This document shows, in pieces, positions 8,882-16,731 of a DNA stretch of 55,031 bases. This stretch comes from Myxococcota bacterium. Its GTDB lineage: Bacteria; Myxococcota_A; UBA9160; UBA4427. A program made the translations under genes and the position numbers. The number at the start of each line of letters is the position of its first letter. The first letter of the stretch is position 1. A model generated the notes under the pieces. It was not told where the DNA came from, made no database searches, and saw nothing but the letters and a program-made list of their open reading frames with translations. The stretch spans positions 1 to 55,031 of the forward strand of contig JAQWRT010000028.1 in the NCBI GenBank assembly GCA_029243605.1, in the 5' to 3' direction.

Positions 8882-9290
8882 GTGATCCAGGCCCAGTCGG
8901 AAGCAATCTGGAAACTCATTGACAAGGACGTGGCGATCCAACGTGCCGCGACCGCGTTCGTCTTCACCGAAGGCCCCATCTGGCACCCCCGCGACCAGCA
9001 TCTTCTTTTTTCGGATGTCCCGGGGAACGTGCGCCGCAAGTACACGCTGGATGGGCAGGTCGCCGAGACCCGGAACCCTTTTCAAAATGCAACGGCATGA
9101 CGTATGACGGCGACTTGAACCTCGTCGTCTGCGAACACCTGACCTCTTCGCTTGTTCTTGAGCAGGCGGATGGCAAACGCGAGGTGCCGGCATCGCACTT
9201 CGAGGATAAGAAACTGAACAGCACCAACGATGTCTGCGTGCGATCAGATGGATCAATCTATTTTCCAGACCCCGGATATGCCGTCCGGGG
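8882..9290 (+). pseudogene. SMP-30/gluconolactonase remnant (frameshifted, 3'-truncated)
   Basis: Starts at a GTG and reads FVFTEGPIWHPRDQHLLFSD and VPGNVRRKYTLDG, the N-terminal signature of SMP-30/gluconolactonase beta-propellers. At about 9090 one base is missing: the expected N-G-M-T-Y-D continues only in the +1 frame, as MTYDGDLNLVVCEH and then LNSTNDVCVRSDGSIYFPDP. Similarity stops at about 9285, so roughly the last half of a normal 300-residue enzyme is absent. Unrelated sequence then leads into the LEA-like gene. Frameshift plus truncation make this non-functional, barring a sequencing error for the first lesion. Confidence 0.8.
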
Positions 9291-9393
9291 TCTATGTCCC
9301 GCTGTCTTTTTTCGACGGCGGAGAGATTTTCCCGATCCTGCCCCCCATTTCATTGCTACGCTAGGTGCTTCCCCAACTCAAGGAGTACCCCCC

Positions 9394-9765
9394 ATGGTTC
9401 GCAGCACGCGTTTCATCATCGTTCTCTTCGCCAGCCTCGGGCTCGTTCTGGGCGGCTTTTCTATCGCACAGGCCGGGCACCACATGGCCGAGGAAGTGAA
9501 GGACAGTTCGAAGGAGGCCTGGGACAACACGAAAGAAGGGACCGCCAAGGCCTATGAAGCTACGAAGGACGGCTCGGAAAAGGCCTACGAAGCCACCAAG
9601 GACGATTCGGAGAAAGCTTGGGACAACACGAAAGAAGGCACCACTAAGGCCTATGATGCCACCAAGGACGGGACCACCAAGGCATACGACGCCAGCAAGG
9701 AGGGCGTTGGCAAGGCCATGGACAAGACCGGATCCGGTCTCAAGAAGGCCGAAGACAAGATGTGA
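9394..9765 (+). CDS. Secreted LEA-like 11-mer repeat protein
   Basis: A 123-residue protein. The start at 9394 is supported by AAGGAG 8 nt upstream. Residues 1-27 are a signal peptide ending IAQA. The mature part is Lys/Glu/Asp/Ala-rich and built from about seven consecutive 11-residue units of the pattern KAYxATKDGxE, for example AKAYEATKDGS, EKAYEATKDDS, EKAWDNTKEGT and TKAYDATKDGT. Such 11-mers are typical of group 3 LEA and related amphipathic-helix stress proteins. Export makes a periplasmic or envelope desiccation or stabilising role plausible, but this is inference. The frame is also open upstream through the SMP-30 remnant, which is not part of this gene. Confidence 0.8.
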   Translation: MVRSTRFIIVLFASLGLVLGGFSIAQAGHHMAEEVKDSSKEAWDNTKEGTAKAYEATKDGSEKAYEATKDDSEKAWDNTKEGTTKAYDATKDGTTKAYDASKEGVGKAMDKTGSGLKKAEDKM

Positions 9766-9767
9766 CC

Positions 9768-9795
9768 ACGCGCCGAAGGGGCGTTCCATTCTTTT
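9768..9795 (+). terminator. Possible rho-independent terminator
   Basis: Three bases after the stop of the LEA-like gene, ACGC (9768-9771) and CC (9773-9774) pair with GG (9778-9779) and GCGT (9781-9784) around a GAA loop, with one G-G mismatch. A T-rich stretch (TTCCATTCTTTT) follows. Confidence 0.4.
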
Positions 9796-10029
9796 CAACC
9801 TAGGCGTACGGTTCTAGATGAACTCCAAGAAAAGCTCTTGGATTCGATTGGAGATGCCCCGTAAGCAGGGCAATCCAAAGCGGATTCAGGAGTTTTTTTT
9901 TGAGGTCCCGCCGCAGAGAGATTTCCTTCCTACGAAAAGTACGGGCTTCCCAGACGCCATCAGCGTCGGAAACGGCCGCGTCGCAGCGACTCGGGCCGGG
10001 TGCTTGGACTCGGAGTTTGTGGGTGTTGC

Positions 10030-10479
10030 TTAGGCGTTGTCTCGGAGAATTTTGAGGGCTTTGTCAGCATGCCCGTTCATATCGAGCTCGGAATGAATGG
10101 AGCCGAGGAGCCGACGGTCTGAGCCGATCACGAAAGTGGAACGCTTGCTAGGCAGCGGTCCGAAACGCTTCACACCGAACAACTTCGCGACCTCTCTGTC
10201 CGGGTCGGAGAGCAGGGGGAAGCCGAGGTCGTTCTTCTTGTCGAACGCTTTTTGCCGATCCACCGGATCGGGGCTGATCCCTACGCGCTGGGCCGAAAGT
10301 TCTGAGAACTCCGTTTCCAAGTCGCGGAAGTGACAGCTTTCAATCGTTCAACCAGCGGTCATCGCTTTGGGGTAGAAGAACAAGACCATCGGCCCGTTGG
10401 CCACCAGTTCGCTTAGGCGAACGGAGTTCCCGTCCTGGTCGGTCGAAATGAAGTCATCAACGAGATCGTTCGATTTCAT
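10030..10479 (-). CDS. BCP/AhpC-type peroxiredoxin, probable selenoprotein (UGA = Sec44)
   Basis: Read through one in-frame TGA (10350-10348), the frame gives 149 residues, the normal length for bacterioferritin-comigratory-type peroxiredoxins. The start ATG at 10479 has AAGGAA upstream. The N-terminus MKSNDLVDDFISTDQDGNSV and MVLFFYPKAMTAG lead to the TGA, followed by TIESCHFRDL. In this family the active site is PG-C-T-x-E-x-C. The TGA falls exactly on the peroxidatic cysteine, while the resolving Cys49 five residues on is kept. The rest (FGVKRFGPLPSKRSTFVIG) is intact. A SECIS-like hairpin lies 17-41 nt downstream of the TGA. The protein would reduce peroxides with higher reactivity than the Cys form. 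The alternative is a nonsense mutation; the exact position argues against it. Confidence 0.8.
10307..10331 (-). promoter_or_regulatory. Candidate bacterial SECIS hairpin
   Basis: Counting from the base after the UGA, CUUCCG (18-23) faces CGGAG (35-39): pairs G-C, C-G, C-G, U-A and U-G, with an A-U pair one mismatch further out. The apical loop is 11 nt (positions 24-34) with G as its second base. Stem length, loop size, early loop G and distance from the UGA fit the general bacterial SECIS description. An alternative UUCC/GGAA stem also exists, so the fold is a prediction by eye. Confidence 0.5.
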
Positions 10480-10634
10480 GGGAAAGATTTCCTTTCGGCG
10501 AGGGCATGTCGCATTTTGTGCGCGAGCGAACTCTACGCCTTCGTGGAGTCCTTGACGGACTCCTCAAGTTCGAGGGAAATAGGAAGGTACGGAGGAATTG
10601 GTGAAACGGATAGGGGGCCCGGGACGGCGTAGTT

Positions 10635-10704
10635 CTCGCCGGGACGGGCTCAGATTGGAATTGAATATAACGCCCGTACTCGGACGTTGTGTAGGGAGCC
10701 AGGA
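10635..10704 (-). repeat. Structured intergenic repeat, copy D (only inverted copy)
   Basis: Reverse-strand copy of the family at 3701. Read on the minus strand it has CACAACGTCC-GAGTAC-GGGCGTTA with all seven core pairs. A diverged 3' end follows, with GAGCCCG still present. Its 5' part reads CTGGCTCCCTA instead of the usual CTGGGTTCTGG, resembling copy H, so the family has at least two 5' subtypes. Confidence 0.75.
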
Positions 10705-11085
10705 TAAGGAGCCGCGTGGCGGGCCCAGGGTGCCGAACGCTGTTTGAAAGTTCTGTCTGCAGCGTAACTATTGCAATAGCCGGCATGGGTATCTCTAGTC
10801 GCGCGGGAGGGTGAGCAGATGTTCAAGCGGTGGTTGGCCACGGGGGCACGCTAGCCGCGTCCCCGGAAGCGCTGGGACTGCGCGGAGACCGATCCGGCCG
10901 GAACCGGATCGTCGGCGGGCCGCTCGCTCGGGCCCGCGGAAGGGTAGGGGGTGGGATGGCCCTTGTGGGAAATCAAGCCCTCGGGAAGTGCAGCCCAAGC
11001 GATCCTTGATGGCAGAGTGGTGCGTCTCGACGTGATACTCTTTGCCCCCAACGCGCCTCCGGACTCCGGCGCGAGGAGAGATCTC

Positions 11086-12327
11086 ATGTTCGAATGGAGC
11101 GATTCCCAGCTGATGATCCGCGATGCGGTGCGCCGATTCGTGGAAGAAGAAATCGTTCCCAACGTGAGGGAACTCGAGCACGGCGACCTGCCTCCCTACG
11201 ATATTCTGCGGAAGATGTACGCCACCTTTGGAATGGGCGAAATGGCGCGCGCTCGTTTTGAAAAGCAGGTCGCAGCGGAGAAACGAGGCGAGACGCGCAA
11301 GGCCTCATCGGCCCCCAAGGACCCCGAGGCCCAGGCCGATCAGGCCGCGGCGAGCTTGATCCCCATCATCGAACTGTGCCGGCATTGCCCCGGCATGGTG
11401 ACAGCCATGGGGGTGAGTGTGGGGCTCACCGCCGGAGCCATTCTATCCAAGGGAACGTTGGCACAAAAAGAGCGCTGGGCGCCCGACCTTCTCGCCCTCG
11501 ACAAGGTGGGGGCATGGGCCATCACTGAGCCCGGATCCGGTTCGGATGCCTTCGGTGGCATGCGTTCCTCCGCGCGTCAAGAAGGCGATGAGTTCGTTCT
11601 CAACGGTTCAAAGACCTTTATCACCAACGGCCCGCACGCGGATACCACCGTGTTCATCTGCAAGCTCGAAGAGTCCGATGTGGAGCCACGTGATCGGAAA
11701 ATTCTCAATTTCGTACTCGACCGCGGCATGCCCGGCTTTGAGCAGAGCGGCCCGCTTCGAAAGATGGGAATGCATTCGTCGCCAACAGGCGAACTCTTCC
11801 TCAAGGACGTTCGCGTTGGAATGGACCACCTTCTCGGAGGAAAGGATGCCTTGGCCCGCAGCGGCGGGGGGCGCGAAAGCGCAAAGGGAACATTCCAGAC
11901 CGAGCGTTCGGGTGTGGCCGCCATGGCGCTGGGAATCGTGGATCGTTGCCTAGAGCTTTCGGTGAAGTACGCCCGTGAGCGAATTCAGTTTGAGCGGCCG
12001 ATCGGCGAGTACCAGTTGATCCAAGACAAGCTGGCGCGCATGGAGGTCGCGCGAATGAACCTTCAGAACCTGGTCTTTCGGACGATTGATCTCGCCTCGC
12101 ACGGAAAGACCATGACTTTCGCGGAAGCTTCCGCCATGAAACTCTACGCCGCGCGTGCCGCTGTCGAAGTCGCGATGGAAGCCGTTCAGGTCTACGGCGG
12201 AAACGGCTACATGTCGGAATACGTGGTCGAACAGCTCGCTCGGGATTCCAAGGTTCTGCAGATCTACGCGGGCACCGATGAAATTCAGATTCGCGCCATC
12301 GCGAAGGAACTGCTCGCGGGCAATTGA
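11086..12327 (+). CDS. Acyl-CoA dehydrogenase
   Basis: A 413-residue FAD enzyme for alpha,beta-dehydrogenation of an acyl-CoA. The start at 11086 is supported by GAGGAG just upstream; the frame is open to 10951 but the extra residues are not family-like. Family signatures are WAITEPGSGSDAFGGM (FAD and substrate binding) and ERIQFERPIGEYQLIQDKLA near the C-terminal helical domain. The C-terminal motif reads QIYAGTDEIQ: the Glu of MCAD-type IYEGT is Ala, so the catalytic base is probably the Glu in TERSGVAAMALG, as in isovaleryl-CoA and long-chain enzymes. The substrate is unknown. The gene follows an approximately 600-bp gap that holds repeat copy D. Confidence 0.9.
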   Translation: MFEWSDSQLMIRDAVRRFVEEEIVPNVRELEHGDLPPYDILRKMYATFGMGEMARARFEKQVAAEKRGETRKASSAPKDPEAQADQAAASLIPIIELCRHCPGMVTAMGVSVGLTAGAILSKGTLAQKERWAPDLLALDKVGAWAITEPGSGSDAFGGMRSSARQEGDEFVLNGSKTFITNGPHADTTVFICKLEESDVEPRDRKILNFVLDRGMPGFEQSGPLRKMGMHSSPTGELFLKDVRVGMDHLLGGKDALARSGGGRESAKGTFQTERSGVAAMALGIVDRCLELSVKYARERIQFERPIGEYQLIQDKLARMEVARMNLQNLVFRTIDLASHGKTMTFAEASAMKLYAARAAVEVAMEAVQVYGGNGYMSEYVVEQLARDSKVLQIYAGTDEIQIRAIAKELLAGN

Positions 12328-12377
12328 TGAATACGCGATTCCAAAATTCTTGAGCTAAGTGATTTATTGAGGGGGCC

Positions 12378-12464
12378 GTGAGCATCGCCGAGACAATCAA
12401 TATCTGGATCTTCAAGCTCGTCAATCCCTTTGTAACAGCGCTGTTGCGCTCACCGCCGAACTAA
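12378..12464 (+). pseudogene. N-terminal fragment, deazaflavin-dependent nitroreductase-like (DUF385)
   Basis: A GTG-initiated 28-codon frame reads SIAETINIWIFKLVNPF and VTALLRSPPN, then TAA. FKLVNPFVTALLRSP resembles the beginning of deazaflavin (F420)-dependent nitroreductase-family proteins, which normally run about 130-150 residues. The fragment ends exactly where a minus-strand gene fragment also ends, suggesting both 3' parts were lost in one deletion. The short length makes the family call tentative. Confidence 0.4.
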
Positions 12465-12583
12465 ATATGGTCCCACATGAAGAAGGCATCCCAGCCAGCG
12501 TCTTCGGCTTCGCGCGCCAGTTCTGATAAGAGCCGAGCATCGCCGCAGTAGTCGAAGTTGGTCGTAATAAATGCGTATTTCAA
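12461..12583 (-). pseudogene. N-terminal fragment of an LLM-class flavin oxidoreductase
   Basis: Begins with TTG 9 bp after the TetR stop (GAGGA upstream) and reads KYAFITTNFDYCGDARLLSE and LAREAEDAGWDAFFMWDHI, then TAG. This is the typical first beta-alpha unit of luciferase-like monooxygenases, normally about 300 residues. Forty codons remain. It was presumably the second gene of an operon with the TetR regulator. Its truncated end overlaps the truncated end of the opposing fragment at 12461-12464. Confidence 0.75.
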
Positions 12584-12592
12584 GAGATGTCC

Positions 12593-13195
12593 TCAGCTCC
12601 GGTTTTCTTCGATGTCCGACGCGATGCTCTGCGCAAGCGCCGTCAAGCGAAGTCGGTAGGCCGGGAGATTGGGACGGTCGAGCTTGAAGCCACGCGGAGC
12701 GAACTCGAGAATGTCGATCCATCCGTTACGGCGTGCACGGTCTGCGGCCGACCGCTGTCCGGCGCCCGCACGCCGCAGGTACTTCTTGAGTCCGAGACGA
12801 ATCCGCTTCATCTCGATCCCCACCGCCTTGGGGGCATATTCGGAAGTCGCACTGAGGAGTTCCTCACCATAGGGCGAAGCCGCAGTCCGTTCCCAGAAGG
12901 CGCCATCAAAGTTCTGGAGGAAGGCATCGCGTTGTTCGGCCACCGTCCCAGGTTCCTCGAGCGCCGCGAGAGCGCGATCTGCTCTTTGCTCGACGAGCGC
13001 GGCGAAAGCGCAGGCGAAGATGTCGCCCTTGTTCTGGAAGTGCTGGTACAACGCCGGACGCGACATACCCGCCTGCTCTGCGATGTGCGCCATGGAAGTG
13101 CGAGAGAATCCGCGGGCCGAGAAAACGTCGATCGCGGCCGATGCGATCAGTGCATGCTTTGGATCATCCGCCAGTGGCTCAAAATCTGCCGACAT
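12593..13195 (-). CDS. TetR/AcrR-family transcriptional regulator
   Basis: A 200-residue regulator. The N-terminal helix-turn-helix reads AAIDVFSARGFSRTSMAHIA and then EQAGMSRPALYQHFQNKGDI, the standard TetR pattern. The C-terminal part is the ligand and dimer domain. The frame opens at 13246, but the ATG at 13195 is preferred because the palindrome at 13206-13229 would otherwise be coding. It is divergent from the decayed MFS transporter and upstream of an LLM oxidoreductase fragment, so it probably once controlled both. With both targets broken it may be an orphan. Confidence 0.88.
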   Translation of the reverse strand: MSADFEPLADDPKHALIASAAIDVFSARGFSRTSMAHIAEQAGMSRPALYQHFQNKGDIFACAFAALVEQRADRALAALEEPGTVAEQRDAFLQNFDGAFWERTAASPYGEELLSATSEYAPKAVGIEMKRIRLGLKKYLRRAGAGQRSAADRARRNGWIDILEFAPRGFKLDRPNLPAYRLRLTALAQSIASDIEENRS

Positions 13196-13205
13196 TCTGG
13201 GAGTT

Positions 13206-13229
13206 TGACATATTCTAAGAATTTTGTCA
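13206..13229. promoter_or_regulatory. Candidate TetR operator (imperfect palindrome)
   Basis: TGACA (13206-13210) and TGTCA (13225-13229) flank TTCT-A-AGAA, giving a nearly continuous 24-bp dyad located 11 bp upstream of the TetR start and 72 bp before the MFS start. Size and position fit an autoregulatory TetR site. Confidence 0.55.
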
Positions 13230-13300
13230 GTTTTATCCCGCGACACTCCTTCGAGATAGGGTCAGCTCCTTAGACACCCGCCCGGCAAAGAGGCTGAACC

Positions 13301-14634
13301 TTGAGCGAGTTTCCCATCTACACGCCGCTCGACCGCGAGCTCCCACGTGCCACGCGGTTCGCCTTTGGGTTGGGGCAGGTCGCTGAGGGGCTGAAGAACT
13401 TCGGCTTCAATTTCTTCGTTCTCTTCTACTACAACTCGGTGCTGGGACTCCCTGGCAGTTTGTGCGGTCTTGCGATCGGCATCGCCCTGATCTTTGATGC
13501 GGTGAGCGACCCGGTAATGGGTTCGATCTCTGATAACCACCGCTCGAAATGGGGGCGTCGGCATCCCTTCATGGTGGCCGCTGCGCTCCCGCTGGCGCTG
13601 TCCTTCTTCGGTCTCTTCGCGCCGCCTGCGGGACTTGGCTCCACCGGACTCTTCCTCTGGCTGACCTCATTCGCGGTGGTGACGCGCTTGATGATGACCG
13701 TGTATCACGTGCCCCACATTGCGCTCGGCGCGGAACTCACGGCCAACTTCGGGGAGCGCACTCGGATCGTCGCGACGCGACAGATATTCGGATACATTGC
13801 CGCCTTCGTGATGGCCGCCGTCGGCTTCGGTTATTTCTTTTCCGACGAACGCGGCGGAAGGATGAATCCCGAGGCCTACGCCCCATTCGCTCTCTTTATG
13901 AGCGCGGTGATGGTCCTGACAATCCTGGCTTCGGCCTGGTGGACGCGCGACCAGATCCCCTTCCTCTTCTATCCCTCGTGTATCCCGTCGGCCTCATCGT
14001 CGGCGCGCTGTTTACCGCCCGACTCCACGAGATCTGGGAAAAGAGCCCAACCCTTATTTTCGGCACTGTGGGCTGGTCGCTCTGCCAGATCTTTCCGATC
14101 GTCGGACGGCTAGCCGATGTCGTCCCGGGGAACGGCACGACCGCATTGATCATATTTCTCGTCTTTGTTCGGTTTCTGCAAGGGGTACTCGTTCAGCAAG
14201 GCTACGCCAGCTTCAGTTCGATGATGGGCGACATCGCGGACGAACACGAACTAACCACGGGCCGAAGGCAAGAAGGAATTTTCTTCGGCGTAGTCTCCTT
14301 CTCGGGGAAGGCCGCCTCGGGCGTGGGAACTTTCATCGCTGGCGTCACACTCGACTTGATCTCGTGGCCTGCCGGGCTCGGGGTGGCGACCGAAGCGATC
14401 GCAATCCCCGCTGAGACGATCCGCAACCTGGGGATCGTCTATGGGCCGCTGTTGGCCGTCTTTTCCGTGATCGGGCCCTTCGCGTACCGTGGCTACGCGC
14501 TCGATCGCGAGCGCCATACTTCAGTGCTCGAGGCGCTGGCAGCCCGCCCCGAGTTATCGCCCACGAGCTCTACACCACCGCGGTTCGACGTTGAAGGGAG
14601 GGAATCGGATGCGCCTCCCTATGCTGATCCATGA
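13301..14634 (+). pseudogene. MFS_2 (GPH-type) sugar/cation symporter-like, frameshifted with internal deletion
   Basis: The first part (TTG start, AGAGG upstream) encodes about six membrane helices, including KNFGFNFFVLFYYNSVLG, FDAVSDPVMGSISDN and SKWGRRHPFM, typical of the glycoside-pentoside-hexuronide symporter group. After WWTRDQIP at about 13955 the frame is lost. From about 13980 the sequence continues in another frame with YPVGLIVGALFTARLHEIWE and KSPTLIFG to the C-terminus. Family members have roughly 70-80 residues here (central loop and helix 7) that are missing. Deletion plus frameshift indicate a pseudogene. It is divergent from TetR, with the operator candidate between them. 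Confidence 0.8.
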
Positions 14635-14818
14635 TCAGGATGAACTTCTGACCCTGAACTCGTACGACCACCGCGTTTCTCTCTACGCGATCATGCCCGG
14701 AATCGACGCGGAGCGGCTAGTTCTCGACCCCACCACTGGCGTCTGGGTACTGGGCGTGATCGTTCTCCCTGTGTCGCCCTTGCCACTCACTACCACGCAG
14801 GGACCGTCCACCTGTTGA
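14609..14818 (+). pseudogene. Cupin (ChrR/dihydroxyacetophenone dioxygenase-like) remnant
   Basis: The ATG at 14609 (GGGAGGG upstream) reads RLPMLIHDQDELLTL, then LVLDPTTGVWVLGVIV. The metal-binding strand appears only in the next frame, as ATHYHAGTVHLL, the conserved H-x-H of cupins. So there is a frameshift near 14775, and similarity stops at about 14818, just before repeat copy E. Half or more of a normal cupin is missing. The 5' end overlaps the end of the MFS remnant by 26 bp. Confidence 0.6.
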
Positions 14819-14830
14819 CGGAGTCGGGAA

Positions 14831-14917
14831 GGGATAGGACATTCAAGCTAGGATCTGAAAGAACTTTCGAGTGTCGGCGTTATGTTCAATCTCTAGCGGA
14901 GCCTCGTGAAGAGCGGG
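14831..14917 (+). repeat. Structured intergenic repeat, copy E
   Basis: Copy of the family at 3701, between the cupin remnant and the sugar dehydrogenase start. The outer pair becomes GGGAT/ATCTC (kept through a G-U). The core arms have decayed (AACTTTC / CGGCGTT) and the 3' hairpin is weakened. Confidence 0.8.
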
Positions 14918-14953
14918 TAGGATGGGCATCGTGACCCAGGAGACGAGGGGGAA

Positions 14954-16474
14954 ATGCGAAGACCGTTGACAGCCGGAGTGTGCGTCGTGCTCTTGATGGT
15001 GTTCGGCTTCGGATGCCTTTCGTGGTATATGGAGCGCAGGGAGATGCAGGAGCCGTCTCTCCTGGCTTTCGCCGAACAGTGCGCAGCCTGTCACGGCAGT
15101 GCGCTTCAGGGCAGCGAGCTGGGGCCGCCACTCATCGGAGTGGAACTGCAAAACGGCGACAGCACCGCGGCGCTGATCCGCGCCATCGGCAGCGGCTACC
15201 CCGAGCGCGGCATGCCGAGCTTCGGCAAGACGCTGCCCCCTGAACTCGTGAAGGGGCTCGCGTTGTACGTCAGTGAACAGCGCCAGGACTTCGGCCGGAC
15301 CTCGCAGTCCTGGGAGTCGCGCATCCCCGATGACCCACAGCGAGCTCGCGACCATGCCTTTCGGGTCGAGGTCGTCGCGGAACTGAGCAGCCGGCCCTAC
15401 TCGATCGCTCCGCTTCCGGATGGTCGCATTGTCGTCAGCGAAATCGTCCGTGGCCTCTCCGTCATCGATGCGCAGGGAAACCACGGGCCACTGATTGCTG
15501 ACACGCCCCGGGTTTGGGATCCGATTCTGAGCGTGAAGAACAGCTACTTGATGATGGGCGTCGTGCTCGATGTCGCGCTGCACCCGGACTTCGACGAAAA
15601 TGGCTGGATCTATCTCTCACATACCCATCGCTGCCAGCTCGACTGTGGTTTCGTGATTCCCAAATCCATGGTTCAGGTGGTGCGCGGGCGCATTCGGGAG
15701 GGGCGATGGGTCGATCAGGAGATCATCTGGTCGGTGGACCCGGGCCTGTACACCGTTGTCCCGGACAACGTCTCGGCAGGACGTCTTGCCTTCGACCATG
15801 AGGGCCACGTCTATGTCTCCATCGGGGGAAAAGCGTCCTACGACTGGGTGCAGTGGCTCGACAAGCCCACGGGCAAGATCCATCGAGTGCGCGATGACGG
15901 CGGCCTCCCGGCCGACAATCCGTTCGAGCCCGAAGAGGAGACGTCCACCGCGCACACCGTCTGGAGCTATGGCCACCGGACGCCGCAGGGCCTCGCGACC
16001 CACCCGATGACCGGTGAGATCTGGAGTACCGAGATGGGACCGCGAGGTGGCGACGAGGTGAATCTCATCGTTCGCGGTGGCAATTACGGCTGGCCCATGT
16101 TCACGAATGGGCTCGACTACGACGGTGAACCCGTCACGATCGGCCAGGACCTTGGGCTCGACCTCAAGCTCGAAGACACCATCGAGCCAGTGGTCGACTT
16201 CACACCGGCGCCCGCGATCTCGAGTTTCGAGTTCTATCGGGGCACGGCGTTCCCTGCCTGGGAGAACGACCTCATCGTCGGCAGCCTGCGAGCACGCACG
16301 CTCTATCGCTTGCGAATCGAGGGCGGGCAACTCGTCGAGGAGGAGAAGCTGCTCACAGGGCTCGCGCGCATTCGCGACGTGGAGATCGGAGCGGATGGCT
16401 TCGTGTACCTGCTCCTCGAACACGGAGAGCTGGGCACCATTGTGCGCTTGGTCCCGAGCGACGCGAGCGGGTGA
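14954..16474 (+). CDS. Cytochrome c - PQQ-dependent sugar dehydrogenase (GSDH-type) fusion
   Basis: A 506-residue periplasmic protein. An N-terminal hydrophobic segment (about 5-24) is followed by a c-type cytochrome domain with CAACH at 43-47 and a probable axial Met in GMPSFGKTL. From about residue 130 comes a six-bladed GSDH/YliI-like propeller (SRPYSIAPLPDGRIVVSE, WSYGHRTPQGLA, WSTEMGPRGGDEVN and GGNYGWP are signature blades). The enzyme would oxidise aldoses or another alcohol with PQQ and pass electrons to its own haem. The start has GAGGGGGAA upstream. A weak CGCC-TTGG-GGCG hairpin follows the stop. Confidence 0.9.
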   Translation: MRRPLTAGVCVVLLMVFGFGCLSWYMERREMQEPSLLAFAEQCAACHGSALQGSELGPPLIGVELQNGDSTAALIRAIGSGYPERGMPSFGKTLPPELVKGLALYVSEQRQDFGRTSQSWESRIPDDPQRARDHAFRVEVVAELSSRPYSIAPLPDGRIVVSEIVRGLSVIDAQGNHGPLIADTPRVWDPILSVKNSYLMMGVVLDVALHPDFDENGWIYLSHTHRCQLDCGFVIPKSMVQVVRGRIREGRWVDQEIIWSVDPGLYTVVPDNVSAGRLAFDHEGHVYVSIGGKASYDWVQWLDKPTGKIHRVRDDGGLPADNPFEPEEETSTAHTVWSYGHRTPQGLATHPMTGEIWSTEMGPRGGDEVNLIVRGGNYGWPMFTNGLDYDGEPVTIGQDLGLDLKLEDTIEPVVDFTPAPAISSFEFYRGTAFPAWENDLIVGSLRARTLYRLRIEGGQLVEEEKLLTGLARIRDVEIGADGFVYLLLEHGELGTIVRLVPSDASG

Positions 16475-16518
16475 CGTCTCGCCTTGGGGCGGGTGGCACA
16501 CACAGGGCCGGAGGAGAG

Positions 16519-16731
16519 GATCGCCTTTTTCATGCGGACACGCTCCTCCTCCGCATATCCGACCGACCACCAGAATTCCACCGCCCCCCGATTGCCCTGG
16601 TGAGTTTGCAAGTTGATCTTGGCGCAAGCGAGTGCTCGCAGTCTAGTTTCGGTCTTGGCGACGAGCTGCCCTCCCGAGGCCAACTTGTCTCGCTGATTCA
16701 CCCACCGCAGGCGGTAGAACCAGTTGGTCAC
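16519..16731 (-). pseudogene. GNAT acetyltransferase C-terminal remnant with compensating frameshifts
   Basis: The frame reads TETRLRALACAKINLQTH, GAVEFWWSVGYAEEERVRM and KKA, the C-terminal signature of ribosomal-protein-type GNAT enzymes. Upstream, WFYRL is in the same frame, but the acetyl-CoA loop (AVGESARQVGLGR, containing R-x-x-G-x-G) appears only in another frame, between about 16670 and 16715. Two opposite frameshifts therefore bracket the loop. The N-terminal half is absent and replaced by the cyclophilin remnant. Not functional. Confidence 0.65.

Noticed and set aside
8882..9290. Programmed frameshift in the SMP-30 gene
   Set aside because: No slippery sequence or stimulating structure at 9090, and the gene is also truncated at its 3' end.
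9818..10033. A 71-codon frame between the LEA-like gene and the peroxiredoxin
   Set aside because: No ribosome-binding site, family motif or export signal, and a composition unlike neighbouring genes.
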